Source: Dichotomocladium elegans
Lineage: Eukaryota > Mucoromycota > Mucoromycetes > Mucorales > Lichtheimiaceae
NCBI GenBank assembly: GCA_025716815.1
Contig: JAIXMN010000003.1
Location: 2,046,001-2,110,000 of the forward strand
Direction of reading: 5' to 3'
Length of the DNA stretch: 64,000 nucleotides
Position numbers and translations under genes: made by a program. The notes beneath the pieces were generated by a model. That model did no database searches. It was given only the letters and a program-made list of their open reading frames with translations, and had not been told where the DNA came from. This document shows positions 21,018 to 33,032 of this stretch, in pieces (within the stretch, counting starts at the first letter, position 1; each line of letters begins with the position of its first letter).

Positions 21018-22275
21018 ATGAGAAGCTCTGTAGAACCAACGGAATCGGAAATGCCACAATCATCTTCTATGGGACCGCGACGGACGTCGCGTAGCGGCAA
21101 GCCGAAACTCTTCCAGTGTACTGGTTACGGAGATTGCCGTATGGTTTTCACGCGGAGCGAACATCTAGCACGCCATATGAGGTATGGAAATACGCCATAT
21201 TTAATAATCAGCGAGAGGGAGGGAGGAGAGCGTATATATATATTATAGAGAGGATTTACATAATTAATGGATGTCACTTCGACGCAAAAGGAAGCACACC
21301 GGGGAGAAGCCGTTTAAATGCGTTGTACCCGGCTGCGATCGCATGTTTAGTCGCTTCGACAATATGATGCAACATACTCAAACTCACAACAAAACCAGGT
21401 CGTCAAGACGGACGAAGCCGCCTAGCTCTGCACCGAAAGGAAGCAAGCAGCGGCGACTTAGTGAGATGCAGTATGATGGCTCAATGCCATCTCCTCCTCC
21501 TTCTCGCCATAACTCTGTTCAGACAGGACTCCATACCGCAGGAAGACACAGGTTTTCTGACGATGATGACGATGATGACTATGATGACGCGGACAGTGAC
21601 GCAAGCTATCATCCACCATCAAAATCTCGAAATAACGGCAAAGAACAGCGTACTGTCATGGCACAATTGCGTCGCCTGAGTCAAGAGGAAGCAAGCTACC
21701 ACACTAATTACTTCGCTCCTCCTCCCCCTCATCCACCGTGGTGGTCTTGTTACAGCTCTGGTCCTCCATCTCCAGCTGCGGCGTCAACATCATCGGTGGA
21801 ATCCATCGAGTCCTATCACCGCCGACAGCGATCTTTTGCATCTTCATCAGGTATCAACGGAATAGTGTTTCGCTCGACACCGGCAGTTCACTTCCACCCC
21901 TATCCTCCGCAACAACAGCAGCAGCAACAACAACAACAGCAATTACAACACCATCGTAGTATAGAACGAGATGATTTCATGTCCGGCCGTATGATACTTC
22001 CTCGCCTGGCGAATTATCTAGTAAAAAATCCCGGTGAACCACCAGAGAATTATCTTTTGCATCATGAAAGCACATCGCCCCCTCCTTCTCCGAAGAGAAT
22101 GGGTACTCGTCGCCTGTCTGTACAAGATCTCTGTAATCCAATCGAGTCACTTGAGCCAAACGTTCCACAGCAAGTACAAGACGAGCAAGGCATAGATCTC
22201 ACCGAAGATGAGTTTCAAGCACTGCAGGGTTTAGGTCGCTTTCGGCTCGTGGCAATGGCGGACGCTAAACCATGA
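21018..22275 (+). CDS. Two-finger C2H2 transcription factor (Msn2/Usv1-like finger pair), 382 aa
   Basis: Read as join(21018..21181,21291..22275); the 109-nt intron (GTATGG...AAAAG) falls between the last residues of finger 1. Finger 1: C34TGYGDC40 ... [11 protein letters not shown]57; linker TGEKPF; finger 2: C65VVPGC70 ... [14 protein letters not shown]87. The arrangement [12 protein letters not shown] / [10 protein letters not shown] is that of fungal Msn2/4, Com2 and Usv1-type stress or carbon regulators, which bind C-rich elements such as AGGGG. The rest is low complexity: an Asp run (21565-21600), Pro-Pro blocks, Ser-rich tracts and a polyglutamine run near 21911-21945, features of activation regions. 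The last ~60 residues hold the acidic [19 protein letters not shown], possibly a conserved C-terminal motif. The start at 21018 is the first ATG in frame. Which pathway it regulates is unknown. Confidence 0.8.
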
Positions 22276-22779
22276 CCAACCTTCTACTAATTACAATATT
22301 TATCACAATTTTATATAAATGGCAATACACGCGGGCTGTGCAGTGTCCATACTGCGTTCAAGAAATGGGAAGTTGCTTTATGACAGGTTACAATTCTACT
22401 CAGTGTTCCTCAGACCACTGCTATATTGCTGGATTATCATAGAGCTTCGTTATTCCGGCATGGCGCAATCAATGATTGAGTAACTTGTCATTTATCCTTG
22501 TTAGAGCATGCACAGCAGTAGTTATAAAAATCAATTGTTGGACTACCGACTTTTGTAGAGTTGCAAAACACATTGTAGAAAGTTGTAATTGTCCGCAACT
22601 GCTTCCAACAACGGTAGTTGTAAACCACAGTTGCCATCTTGTCGGGACATACAGCTGCATGGAAAGAATCTGATCAAGATAATAAACGACGGACTGAAGG
22701 CTTTGTCTTAGAGAACTTCTTCCGCATTCAAAATGAATCTCCTTTTATTTTCTGATGATGATGGTTTATTGGAACATCT
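22276..22779. other. Intergenic, no gene seen
   Basis: Downstream of the C2H2 gene. Short inverted TTGTAATTGT/CAACTG-type words occur around 22540-22640 but no element boundary was found. The final bases (CATCT, 22775-22779) are the left target duplication of the solo LTR. Confidence 0.35.
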
Positions 22780-23093
22780 TGTAGCACTAGCTACAGTGAC
22801 GGGTCACTATCGACCGATGACCAAGATACTACAAGGTTAACGATCACGATCAAGACCGCATCTCCGGCGACGACATTATGTACCACACTCACTTTCTCTG
22901 TACGACGATCCTATATGTATACCACTGTAATTACCCCGCTACTGTTTACTATATAAACAAGGATGCCCTGTGACGTCGGGCATCCCACGTTGTATTGTTA
23001 TAATCGTCGTTCTTCTCATCGGGTTCGCGCATCCTCCACGCTGTATATCAGACACTTTGTAAGTACTCGCATAACAGTGCCTGTACTGTTACA
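22780..23093 (+). mobile_element. Solo LTR of family E (314 bp)
   Basis: Starts TGTAGCACTAGC and ends CTGTACTGTTACA, flanked by perfect 5-bp duplications CATCT (22775-22779 and 23094-23098). It matches the two pieces of the element E 5' LTR (30499-30688 plus 57677-58175), but lies in the opposite orientation. It has a TATA box in TACTATATAAACAA (~22948). It arose by LTR-LTR recombination. Confidence 0.9.
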
Positions 23094-23109
23094 CATCTCC
23101 AAAGTGGAG

Positions 23110-24160
23110 TCGATCACACGTTGAGAATGTGTTTAAGAAACGCGCCGCTTTCCAGGAGAGCTCCACAAAAAGAAGTGCAAACATGTAGACTGAAACCGAC
23201 TATCTTCCAAGCCATCCTGGTGGAAGATTGCTTCAACCCAGGCCCAAGGTATGATGACATCTTCTTTCGGCATCGCTTCCGTATGGAAAGAAGCCTCTTT
23301 TCGAGGATTATGGATGCACTGGTAAGTAATTATGTGTTTCCAGCAAATGATTCGTGCTATCATGCTGCCTTCATGCCATCCATATGCGAAAAGAAAGAGC
23401 TGTAATGCGAATGCTAACACATGGTGGACCTGCCGATGTTGTTGACGGGTAACTGAGGATATCCGAGAGCTTGGAAAGAGGCTATCTCTTGCACTTCGGC
23501 AACGGGATAATCAAGTGCTTTGGAAACGAATACTTTCGTTCTCCCAATGAGAGTATACTAGTAGCGATGGGCGAGGCTCGAGGCTTTCCAGGAATGGTAG
23601 GCTCGATTGACTGATGCACTGGGCTGGCAAACTACCCAAAAGGAGGGGAGGGAATATTCGAAGGACATGACTTCACTACCATCGTGGCCTGGAAACTGCT
23701 GCTTCGCATGACTTGTGGATCTGGCATTTGTTCTTCCGAATGTGAGGCTCTTGTAACAATATCAATATCTTACACCGATCTCCAGTATTTGATGATGTCA
23801 TTGATAATCGAACTTCAAAGGAGGATTAATCATTAATGGCCACAAATATACGATGGGCCAATACCTGGTCGACAGTATATACCCTCCATGGGTAACATCT
23901 GTGAAGGCGATTCCTGCTCCGCTAGATACTATATCAACAACATACACTGTTTTCCAAGAATCATTACGAGGATGAAAAGAAACAAGATCAACTTCTTCGA
24001 GCTCTCTCACATAAGACCCGTGCTGCTACTCTATTTGCAGGTTCTTTCGACACATTTATGCGTCTCTGTCTTTTACAATTAGAAGTTTTCTGCTGTGGAC
24101 AGGATATTTCCGTTGTCAGCAACAAACTCAAGCTGCGGCTATTGTCTGGCTCCAAGTGTA
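23110..24160 (+). pseudogene. PIF/Harbinger transposase, broken
   Basis: Pieces in several plus frames line up with the Harbinger nuclease: a longer N-terminal part than in the 16480 copy (YDDIFFRHRFRMERSLFSRI, MDALVSNY), then MVDLPMLL/ISESLER remnants, EARGFQE and GSID (first Asp region), EGMFEGHDFTTIVAW-like words, INGHKYTMGQYLVDSIYPPW with VTSVKAIPAPLDTISTTYTV, and a decayed C-terminus. Stops and shifts are many. The solo LTR of family E sits immediately to its left. Confidence 0.6.
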
Positions 24161-24902
24161 AGGACAGCATTTGATATTGCCCTTTACATGGTGCTATGCC
24201 TATGCGGGTAAGACTATCAAAGCATAACTGCGGAAGAAAGCGTTCGTGAAAGGCGAGGACTGATGAGAAGTCATTGTAAGAAACCTACATTCTTGCCGCG
24301 CATTTGTGATGCGTATATACCTGATGTTTGATTGGCTAGCAGCATGTCATAGAGCTAAAGATTTCGTTAACAAAACTACGATCGTTAAGCTTCATAGGGC
24401 CTGTCGCCTGCAAAAATTATTTTCGATTGCTCTTCTACTTCACGACACAAATAAAGGAGAGATCGCGGGTTTGTTGAGCCTTTTCATTTTTTTTGAATGC
24501 GCTGATATAGTTTTTAGCATTCCTGCTCTCTTCTGTGCTTCAATTGCGATAACGGCAAGAATCGATTGCTACTGATAGGCTAGAACAATTAGTCGAAAAC
24601 AAGATCACGTTTGAACTGCAATTCGTCAGCTGCTTCTCGGAGGACAGCATTCTGTATAGCTTATCTCTGAGAGCTTGAAAACGGTAAGTAAACTTTTGTC
24701 AACTCTATCAAGTAAATGAACGATCGCGCAAGCTATCATTCATAAGCAGAACCATTACATTCCTTACGTTTAGGGCATGATGTAAGCATTCTCCATACTG
24801 TAACACTAAAGAAAACATATATATGAAACCTTTCTGAAATAATTCTAGAACACAATGGCGAAGGATATAAAGCGAATATTGTGGCAATCAAAAAAATATG
24901 AA
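24161..24902. other. No gene seen
   Basis: AT-rich with short open frames only (for example 24306-24575 plus, without motifs). It may contain the right-hand end of the Harbinger relic and the left end of the mariner relic. Confidence 0.3.
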
Positions 24903-26451
24903 GGTAGTTTTATGCATCGTATAAAGTCGGGAATGCACGGAAAATGTATCCTTCGCACTTCTCTGCGGTGACTTTTGCCATCCGATTCGGCAAAGTCTCT
25001 CTTTTACCCACATCCAGTCGCTTACGGTCGCAAAGATGGGGAAGATCTTGGAACAAGTCCTCGGCTGTATTCCAAGTGTTGCATAGGTGATTACGGATTG
25101 AAGGATCCATGACGCCGCGTTATAACCAGATCCATTTCCACAGTCTTTTTCCCTCTATTTTTCTCCCACTGGGTTTTATGAGGTTTTACCGACGTGAGGA
25201 TGGTCTGAAAGGAACAAGGACACATAATCTATGATAGAGGTCACCGATACACACACAAGCACCTTATCTGTAATAGTGCTACCATCTCCGAGTACCCGCG
25301 TAAGACGGAGTATCCAGTTGACCTAATTAGGAGCTCTCCCATAGATCATATAGATAGTAGATCAATGTGTAGCGATGGAGGATCTTGATTCCGATTTCAT
25401 TCGAATAAAAGACATCTACGAGTCTCATCGTATTCTAACTGTCCACCATAAAAAACAACTAAAACACCACACCAAGGCACGTCTGCACTTGGGAAGGAAA
25501 GGGGGGTAAACTCTTTTTCCCTGATCTTTGCAAAACCAGGTCCTGCAACGTGCTCCGGCAGGAAGTCGAAGCCGACATGCCAGCTCTTCTGTTCTCTTGT
25601 GGTTAACTCGCCAAGTACGTCGTCGACGAAAGCAGACATTTCTTCAGCGCTTGTGAACCCGGAGTAGTGCTTCATCGAGTGGTTGATTATTCCAGCGCAG
25701 GAAAAGGGACCAAAACGCAAACAAGAGGAACAGGCTTATGTTGGACATTTGTTCGGGGTGGAGACTGCTTGGACAATGCGGGATATTGGCGGCGCACGTT
25801 AGTATCGAAGTAGGTTTCACCAATAAAGGTAACGTTGTCATCAGGTTTGAAGCTTTCTTTGACGACAACTGGAGGAAAATTCCCTCCAGGTGCTTGTTTT
25901 CGTCAACATTTGGAGCTACCGCAATACTATGACCGCGGCGAAAGGTAATGCGCGCATTCTTCACAAGCCATTTGTGCTCCCTTGTGCTCGAAAACCGCCT
26001 CTCAATCTGCTGGTCAGCCAATGCGGCCAAGATGTCTTCCACAGCGCATTCTGGATGATCATTGACAAAATGCAGCAGGAAGCGGGTCTGAACGTTGTCA
26101 AACTCATCCGCCCGCGCAAGTCCACGTCTTCCTCGCATTACAGGGATTCCTTGCGACGTTTTGAAGCGCCGATAGTACACCTGGAATGTTGAGATTGGCA
26201 TATGGATGCTATCGGCAGCGGCGGCTCTCGTCATACCATATATCACATGGTTTTCGATCGCGGTCTTTACGAGGTCTTCTCCACACCTTATACCCTATCT
26301 TTTTTCCGCGTATGCACACTTTGCCTCTAGATTTGGCGAAAGGTTTGGTCGTGCGAGATTGTGTATGAGCATTAGAAGCACCAGTACCAGCGACATCAGC
26401 AATTGATGGAGGTATATTGGACGAAACTTGCTGGTTGCCGACTTCTGTCAT
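24903..26451 (-). pseudogene. Tc1/mariner transposase, broken and split by a solo LTR
   Basis: Reads from 26451 leftwards. A charged N-terminus (VRRPRKDRDRK-like) is followed by a frameshift and a DNA-binding part (MIYGMTRAAAADSIHMPIST, FQVYYRRFKTSQGIP, VNDHPECAVEDILAALAD). Next comes a shifted catalytic piece with VTFIGETYFDTNVRRQYPAL, then in another frame SGFTSAEEMSAFVDDVLGEL and PSADVPW. After removal of the solo LTR at 25077-25471 this last frame continues directly as NTAEDLFQDLPHLCDRKRLD, NRMAKVTAEKCEGYIFRAF and PTLYDA, the usual C-terminus of IS630/mariner enzymes. The join at TGCCTTGG|AATACAG confirms that the two halves are one gene. It is inactive through shifts and lost acidic residues. 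Confidence 0.75.
25077..25471 (+). mobile_element. Solo LTR of a D-related family (395 bp)
   Basis: Starts TGTTGCATAGGTGATTAC and ends AAAACACCACA; flanked by CCAAG at 25072-25076 and 25472-25476. It shares the first 17 bases, the CCCACTGGG-centred block (25165-25173), ACCGACGTGAGGATGGTCTG and the GAGTCTCATYGTA end region with the LTRs of element D, but is shorter and diverged. It lies inside the mariner pseudogene. Confidence 0.85.
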
Positions 26452-26836
26452 TACTTCATCCGCTTTTTAACATTCCAGCGAGTAAACTGCAATCCATTCA
26501 ATCGCTTCTGCATACAATGCTATTGTTCTGCCATCACGCCAGCGCTGGTTACTGAAGATGAAGTGCCCGGATAATCTTCCATAGTCTCATCGTCTATTCC
26601 CTCTTACTTTTAGTTCAATTATGTGCGGGAAAACGTGGTTGACGCTCGCCAATTTTGATTGGGACGCTTTTCACGGCTGTTTCTACAGCATTCCACATCT
26701 AGGCTTCGTGTCCTTCAGCCTTTTTGCCACGACGAACCCTGTCTAATATACGCCGGATACTTAACCAATTTATATTTGACGTCGACGGCGAATAGACTGG
26801 GACTATACCGATCTTGGAGATGGTAAGAACAAACGG
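26452..26836. other. Unassigned sequence between the mariner relic and element E
   Basis: No LTR or polypurine tract follows the element E stop at 26837, so the 3' end of E is lost somewhere here. No coding motif recognised. Confidence 0.4.
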
Positions 26837-29800
26837 TTATTTGCCTAAACGGGGTGAGCGGCGAATCGGCGGAGCAACATCCACTATAGACTTTTGCGTA
26901 TGGAAACATCGGAGAGACTCCCTAGCGTTGGTCAGATTTGACGCAGGTTCCCAGATGGCTTCGTGACGTGGATACCCCTTCCAAAGAACAAGGTATTGGG
27001 TTTTGCCGCGTCGGGTGCGTGCGTCCAAAATCTCGTCGACCTCATATTCGTTCGTTCGTGTAATGACTGCTGGAGGTCTTTCCGGCCGTCGCTCTTCATC
27101 GTCAGGTTCATTATAAATCTTCAGAGCACTGATATGAAAAACGTCATGAGCCGACATCGTCTCAGGGAGTGCAAGACGATATGCCACAGGCCCAATACGT
27201 TCCAAGATCTTGTAAGGCCCTGCCCATCGTGGCAGCAACTTCTTCGTCGGGGAAGAGGAGTATTCGTCGTTCTAACAAGAACCTGCGTACCCACTTCCGA
27301 TTCCACTTCACGGCGTCTGGCATTAGCATACTTAGCTTGTCGTTCTGCCGCAGCGTCGAGCTGTAAAAGCACCTCTTTGCGGATGGAGTCAAGTTTGCTA
27401 GCCAATTCGTCGGCCGAAGCCACGTCTGATGGAGTACCAGGCGTCAGAGCAGGAGAGACATTCCGTCCAAAGTCGGCGAAGAAAGGCGTGATGCCAATCG
27501 AGGCGTGCTTGGTGTCGTTATACGTATGCTCTAGAATTGGTAACCATCGATCCCAGTCACGTTGGTCGTAAGCGACGTAATTGCGCAGCATGTCTTCGAG
27601 CGTCCGATTCGTGCGTTCCGTCTGTCCGTCGCTTTGAGGATGGAAAGCCGTCGATAATTGCGTTTGATGCCAAGCATCTTCGTGAGAGCGGCCCAGAATC
27701 GAGAGGTAAAACGTACGTCACGACCACTTACAAGATCGTCGGGTAGACCATGCTGGGCGATAAATCTCTCGAAAGAACAGATCAGCAAAATCTTCAGCAG
27801 TATCAGTCGTCTTGCATGGAGCAAAGTGGGCACGCTTGGAGAAGCGATCCACAAAACTGCGATAGCGTCGAAATTGCTTTTCGTCTTGGGCAAATGCATA
27901 ATAAAGTCCATGGAGACCGATGCCCAACGTCCCTGAGCGCGTTACAATGGTTGCAAGAGGCCTGCAGGCTTAGAATTTGTCGGTTTCACCCTTTGACACA
28001 TGTCGCACGTGGATATATATCGTCGGACAGTTTTGGTCATATGGGGTCAGTAGTAAATACGTCCTACGCTCTCGAGCGTTGCGTCGATCCCCCTATGCCC
28101 TGCTACCGGTGCATCATATGCGTCATGCAGTATACGATTTAGCAGCGTCGGCATGCGAGGGACGCAGATTCGTTGTCATCCATCCACAACTCGATATAAT
28201 ATGCCGTCCTCCATCGAGTATTCACCGTCAACCTCCCCCCCGGTTCATAACTTGGCAATAACGTCGGTCCACAGTGCGTCCTTACAATAATATTTGATAA
28301 GATCGTGGCCAAGCATCTCCCCCCCGGGACCACAAGAGCCATGTGATGTATCACCATGTGGGCGTCGGCATGCGTCGGCTCATCCGGAGGCCCCTTAGAG
28401 AGAGCGTCAGCGGCCGCGTTCTTTTCGCGAGGAATATAATAAACGTCGAACTGGTAAGACATGAATTTTTCCAGCCATCGTGCCTGTCGGGAAGAGAGAT
28501 TCGTGTTGGTGTGAAGAGTGGAGATAGCGCGGTTGTCCGTGAAGAGCATAAAGCGACGCCCGTCCAAATGATGGCGCCATTCACTAAGACAAAAAATAAC
28601 CGCAAGCAACTCGAGTTCGTGTACGGGATAATTCCGTTCTGCACCTTTCAAAGTCCGAGATGCAAAAGCGACAGGGTGCAAAAGACCATCGTCCTGTTCC
28701 TGGGAGAGAATGCCACCAATAGCGACCGTAGTCGATGCGTCGGTGTGCACGTAAAAGCGTCGAGAGGGATCAGGAAGTGCAAGAACAGGGGCAGAGGTAA
28801 GCCGTCGCTTTAGTTCGTCAAAAGCCGTCTGTTGCGCGCCACCCCACGTCCAAGGAACATCCTTACGAAGGAGTTCGTTGAGGGGCACAGTAACCTCTGC
28901 GTACTGGTGCACAAAGCGTCGATAATAGTTACAAAATCCGAGAAACGTCTGGAGGTCACCCACACTTTTGGGTGCCGTCCACTTCGTGACCGCGTCGAGC
29001 TTTCTAGGCTCACACCGTACACCGTCAGCCCCTACCTCATGTCCAAGGAACTCAAGTCGAGACATCCCGAAAGCACACTTAGACCATTTGGCGTAGAGCT
29101 TGTGTTGACGTAGTCGTCCCAAAACCTTATTCAGGTGTTTGGCGTGATCCTCAGGCGTCTTACTGTAGACGAGAATATCATCCAAGTAAACAATAACGCA
29201 CTTGTCGAGGAGGTCGTGAAAAACGTTGTTGAGAGCCCGCATAAACGTCGAGGGAGCCGAAGCTACACCCATTGGCATAACCGTAAAAGCGTAGAGTCCA
29301 TATCTCGTCAGGAAACTGGTTTTTGGGACATCGTCTTCCTTGACTCGTATTTGGTAATAGCCAGAACGAAGGTCCATCTTCGAGAACACTCTGGCACCAC
29401 GGAGCTGCTCCATGAGATCGTCGGTGCGAGGTAATGGGTATCGGTCCTTTATATTAACGCGATTCAAAGCTCGATAATCCACTACCATGCGTAGGGTACC
29501 ATCCTTCTTGCCCACAAACAGAACCGGTGCACCATAAGGCGCACTGGACGGTTTAATCCACCCCTTTGCCAATAAATCGTCGAGCGTCCGTTTCAGCTCT
29601 GCCAACTCACGTGTGGATAAGCGGTATAGACGTTGAGCTGGTGGTCGTGCGTCTGGCTCTAGAGTGATGGTGTGTTCAACGTCGCGTTCAGGTAGCAGCC
29701 CAGTAGGAAGATCGTCGGGAAATATGTCAGCATAGTCCTTGAGAAGTTTGTCTAACCCTGGTACGAAAACCTTGGTTCCGTCAGACTCTAACTTCTCCGT

Positions 29801-30230
29801 AAAGAGGACCACAAAGCTTTCCCCGTCAGGCGCGTCGATGAGCTGATTCCCTTCATGCCGGGATGCATAATTGATCTCGACTTGAATTGGAACGTCGGAA
29901 GGGCTCATCTTGTTCGTCCGCCAGTCAATATTGGGGTTCTCGTCGTAAAGCCAGCTTTTTCCCAAAAGAACGTCGTGGGAGTTCCTGACAATACCTGTAT
30001 ATAATCGTACTGAGGAATTGAAATCGTCCATTACGATAGTAGCGTCAATGTATGCCAGCGAATTACCAATGCTGCCATTGGCAAACGTCACTGAAGACAT
30101 TCGTTCGTCGTTGACCAATTCATCGCTCAATTGGAAACGGTTCAGGAAAGAGCTGGTCACATAATCGTGCGTAGCGCCACTGTCAATTAAAATCCGGGCT
30201 GGGTACCCATTGACCAGTCCATCACGTCGG
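26837..30230 (-). pseudogene. Element E pol (Ty3/Gypsy chromovirus), gag-less and frameshifted
   Basis: Minus-strand pol. The protease motif LIDSGATHDYV (~30200-30170) precedes a long open frame (30160-28139) with reverse transcriptase (VVDYRALNRVNIKDRYPLPR, FSKMDLRSGYYQIRV, CVIVYLDDILVYS), RNase H (FYVHTDASTTVAIGG, LFTDNRA) and the tether region. After a shift near 28140, decayed integrase pieces follow in several frames ([31 protein letters not shown]), then the C-terminal domain with LLPRWAGPYKILERIGPVAY and a chromodomain (EYEVDEILDARTRRG, YLVLWKGYPRHEAIWEPASN) ending at 26837. Only about 270 bases separate the 5' LTR (at 30499) from the protease, so gag is missing. No 3' LTR follows. It cannot encode its own particles. 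Confidence 0.85.
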
Positions 30231-30498
30231 ATCGAAACATGGGAGGAGGTTTGTGAGAAAGGTCGACAGAGGAAACAGAGGAGGCGAGAGAGACTTGGGT
30301 GGCGGTGGTGTGGTTCGTACGTCGAAACTTGATCTTTCTTTTGTGTGTCTTAGCGTCGAAAGATAGTTTCCGTGAGCATCGTGTCTTTTATGGTAAAGAG
30401 GAACCCGCGCAAAATGGCAAGTCGTTCATAACGTCGAAAAACAAGCGAGTATATCACGTCGAGATGATGCGGTGTTCGAAACTACATCAGCTACCAAC

Positions 30499-30688
30499 TG
30501 TAACAGTACAGACACTGTTGTGCGAGTATTTACAAAGAACGTTTAATATACAGCGTGGAGGAAGCGCGAAGGCGACGAGCAAAACGATGATTATAATAAT
30601 ACAACGTGGGGATGCCCGACGCCACAGGGCATCCTTGTTTATATAGTAAACAGTAGCGGGGTAATTACAGTGGTATACATATAGGATC
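30499..30688 (-). mobile_element. Element E 5' LTR, internal-side piece (split by element C)
   Basis: On the minus strand this is the downstream part of the E LTR and ends ...CTGTACTGTTACA (minus sense). It contains TATATAAAC (minus strand, ~30640). Adjacent internal sequence begins GTTGGTAGCTGATGTAG, a tRNA-type primer site candidate. The piece stops at GGATC (30684-30688), the target duplication of element C, and resumes at 57677. Confidence 0.85.
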
Positions 30689-30910
30689 TGTAACAATCTG
30701 GGTCTTGGGACTTTCGGAGTATCAGGAAGGATCACGGAACTGTCTTTCTTTATTTAATATAGGATGGATATTTATACTAATCTGATATTACGATATTTGT
30801 TCGTTGTTGTTGTTATGATGGGTTCTTGTCTTGGGTGGTTGTTTTGTCTCGTGACTATATGTGGAGATGTCTTGTCATGTGATGATATTGTATATTGCTT
30901 GGCTGTTACA
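30689..30910 (-). repeat. Element C 3' LTR
   Basis: 222 bp, TGTAAC...GTTACA, inverted tips. The polypurine tract lies at 30911-30925 (CTATTCCCCCTCTAG on the plus strand). Confidence 0.9.
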
Positions 30911-30921
30911 CTATTCCCCCT

Positions 30922-32842
30922 CTAGAATGGAAGTTCGGTTTGATAGCGGTAGAGCTGGAGAGTGTTTGCGGTTGTCGTCTTCTTGTGCTTGTCGTGCACT
31001 AACTGCAATGTACAACTGGTGCCTTCTTTGTTGTTGAATTTGGTTATGCGCCAGGGTCCTGTGAATTTGGCCTTTGGAAATTTCCATGTGTCTTTTGGTT
31101 TGATTTTCAGGACCAGGTCGTTCACTTGGAATTCGGGTTTGGGCAGTCGTCCGCGATTGTAGTATTTCTTTTGGCGGTCTTGTGCTCGTTGGATGTTGTT
31201 GTGAACGTCTTGCTGTATAATTGGGAGGTAGTGATTAAGATAAGCGATCCAGGATTCCGTATTGTGGTGTTGGTTTGGCGTCTGGACTTTTAACGCTGCT
31301 GTCGTAGGTAATGTTGCTGTCCGGCCGAACAATGCCTCGAATGGTGACTTTCCTGTGGAAGACTGTTTCCTGGTGTTGACAGCAAATGTGATAAAAGGAA
31401 GATATTCATCCCAAAGATGTGGTGTGTTTTCAACGTAAATTGCGAGGGCTCCTTTTATGGTCCAGTTGAGTCGTTCAACGAGTCCGTCGGCTTGGGGGTG
31501 TTCGACGCTGGTTGTTGAGCGGGAAATGCCGAGACGTTGGCAGACTGCTTGCATAGCTTGTGAGACGTAATTTGCCCCATTGTCGCTGATAAGTTTCCTG
31601 GGTATGCCATGCTTGAGCACGATCTCGTAGAGTAGGACTTGCGCCACTGTGTTCGTGTCGAAACTGGGTAAGGCTGCGGTGACCACCCACTTGGTAAGGT
31701 ACTCTGCGAAAATGAGGAGATATCGGTTTCCTTTGTCGGTTGTTGGTAGTACGGCTATGTCTGTGGCCCAGATGGCTCCTGGCTCGCTGACTTGTATAGG
31801 CTGTAGTTCACCGTATTTTTTCGTGGGGGTTTTGTGTCGCTGGCATTGTTCACAGGTTCTAATATAAGTATCAATGTCACTGCGCATACCTTCCCACCAA
31901 CCCCAATGAGTGGCTGCGGCAATGGTCTTGTCGCGCCCGAAATGACCGGATGTCGGGTGATTGTGGATGGCGTTGAGAAAAACGACCCGAAGAGATTTGG
32001 GAATGACGGGGACTGGTGGTGTGCTGGCGTAGCAATAGATGTTGTTCTGCCATAGGAAACGCGTATCTTTGGAGTTTTTGTAATGAGATATGTCTTCATC
32101 GGCTTGTTGAGATCGTATGAGGGTGTCAACGTCGAGAGTGGTGACTTGTTGCGTATATATCGCGCGGCTGAGTGCGTCGGCGTCGGCGTTGTCGATTCCT
32201 TTCCGGTGAACAATCGTAAAGTGGTATGTCTGTGCAGTCATTACCCATCTGGCTATGCGTCCCCTTGGGATGTTTGTTGCCAGGATTGCCTTGAGAGCGG
32301 GGTGGTCCGTATAGATGGTTAAGTTTGCTCTGTGAATGTAGCAATGGAAATGCGTTAGTCCCCAGACAACAGCCATGCATTCTCGTTCCGTGACGCTGTA
32401 GTTTCGTTCTGCAGTGGATAAGCTTTTGCTGGCGTATGCGACCGGCCGCCCTCCTTGGCATAATACCGCTCCGAGGGCTGTGTCTTTGGCATCGGTGTGC
32501 ATTTCGTATGGTATGCTAGGGTCGGGAAATGCCAGTGTCGGAAGTTCTGTGAGTCTGTTCTTGATACCTTGAAATGCTTGTTCTTGTTCCTCGCTCCAAG
32601 ACCATGGTGTGTCCTTTCTGAGTAGGCTGTACAATGGAGCAGCTAGATCGGCGAGGTTGGCGAAAAAACGGTGATAGAAATTTGCGATGCCAAGCCATTG
32701 TTGTAATTCCTTGACGTTCGTAGGTGTCTTCCATTTGGTGATGGCTTCGACTTTGGCTGGATCGGATTGGACGCCCTGAGCAGATATTTGGAAACCCAGA
32801 AATGTTAGTTTTTCTCTGGAGAATCTGCACTTCTTCAGGTTT
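30922..32842 (-). pseudogene. Element C pol, 3' half (end of RT, RNase H, integrase)
   Basis: The frame starts at the element B junction with LKKCRFSREKLTFLGF, directly continuing the RT at 48019 (...LAKWNLKLN). It carries the RT connection, RNase H (YEMHTDAKDTALGAVL, LTIYTDHPAL, ADALSR), the integrase zinc finger (HPTSGHFGRDKT, CEQCQRHK) and core (IWATDIAVLP, ISDNGANYVS, VERLNWTIKG), then a C-terminal SH3-like part (QVNDLVLKIKPKDTWKFPKA). There is no chromodomain. No stops inside. The open frame reported further right (to 32982) is LTR sequence of element B. Confidence 0.9.
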
Positions 32843-33032
32843 TGTCGTGTCCTGAGTGATTTGTGTCGCGATATCAAAAGTAGAATAATTTTAGTAGTGA
32901 GGGCCACTCCGCTGGCAGTTTGGTTTATACAGACGTACACTCGTATTACGAATCGTTGTTCTTTTTCTCTGATAAAGTTCACTAGCTTCGAGTCTCACGA
33001 CTTATTATCGTCTGTTTACGCCATCCACTGCA
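32843..33032 (+). repeat. Element B 5' LTR
   Basis: 190 bp. It is followed after a single C by eight T (33034-33041), where a tRNA primer site would be expected. The gag ATG is at 33087. Confidence 0.9.

Noticed and set aside
24910..25110. Initially considered a CACTA/TNP2-type transposase fragment
   Set aside because: After removing the solo LTR at 25077-25471 it continues the mariner catalytic region in frame, so it is the mariner C-terminus.
32843..32982. N-terminal extension of the element C pol frame
   Set aside because: These bases are the element B LTR read in reverse; the true RT sequence continues at 48019.
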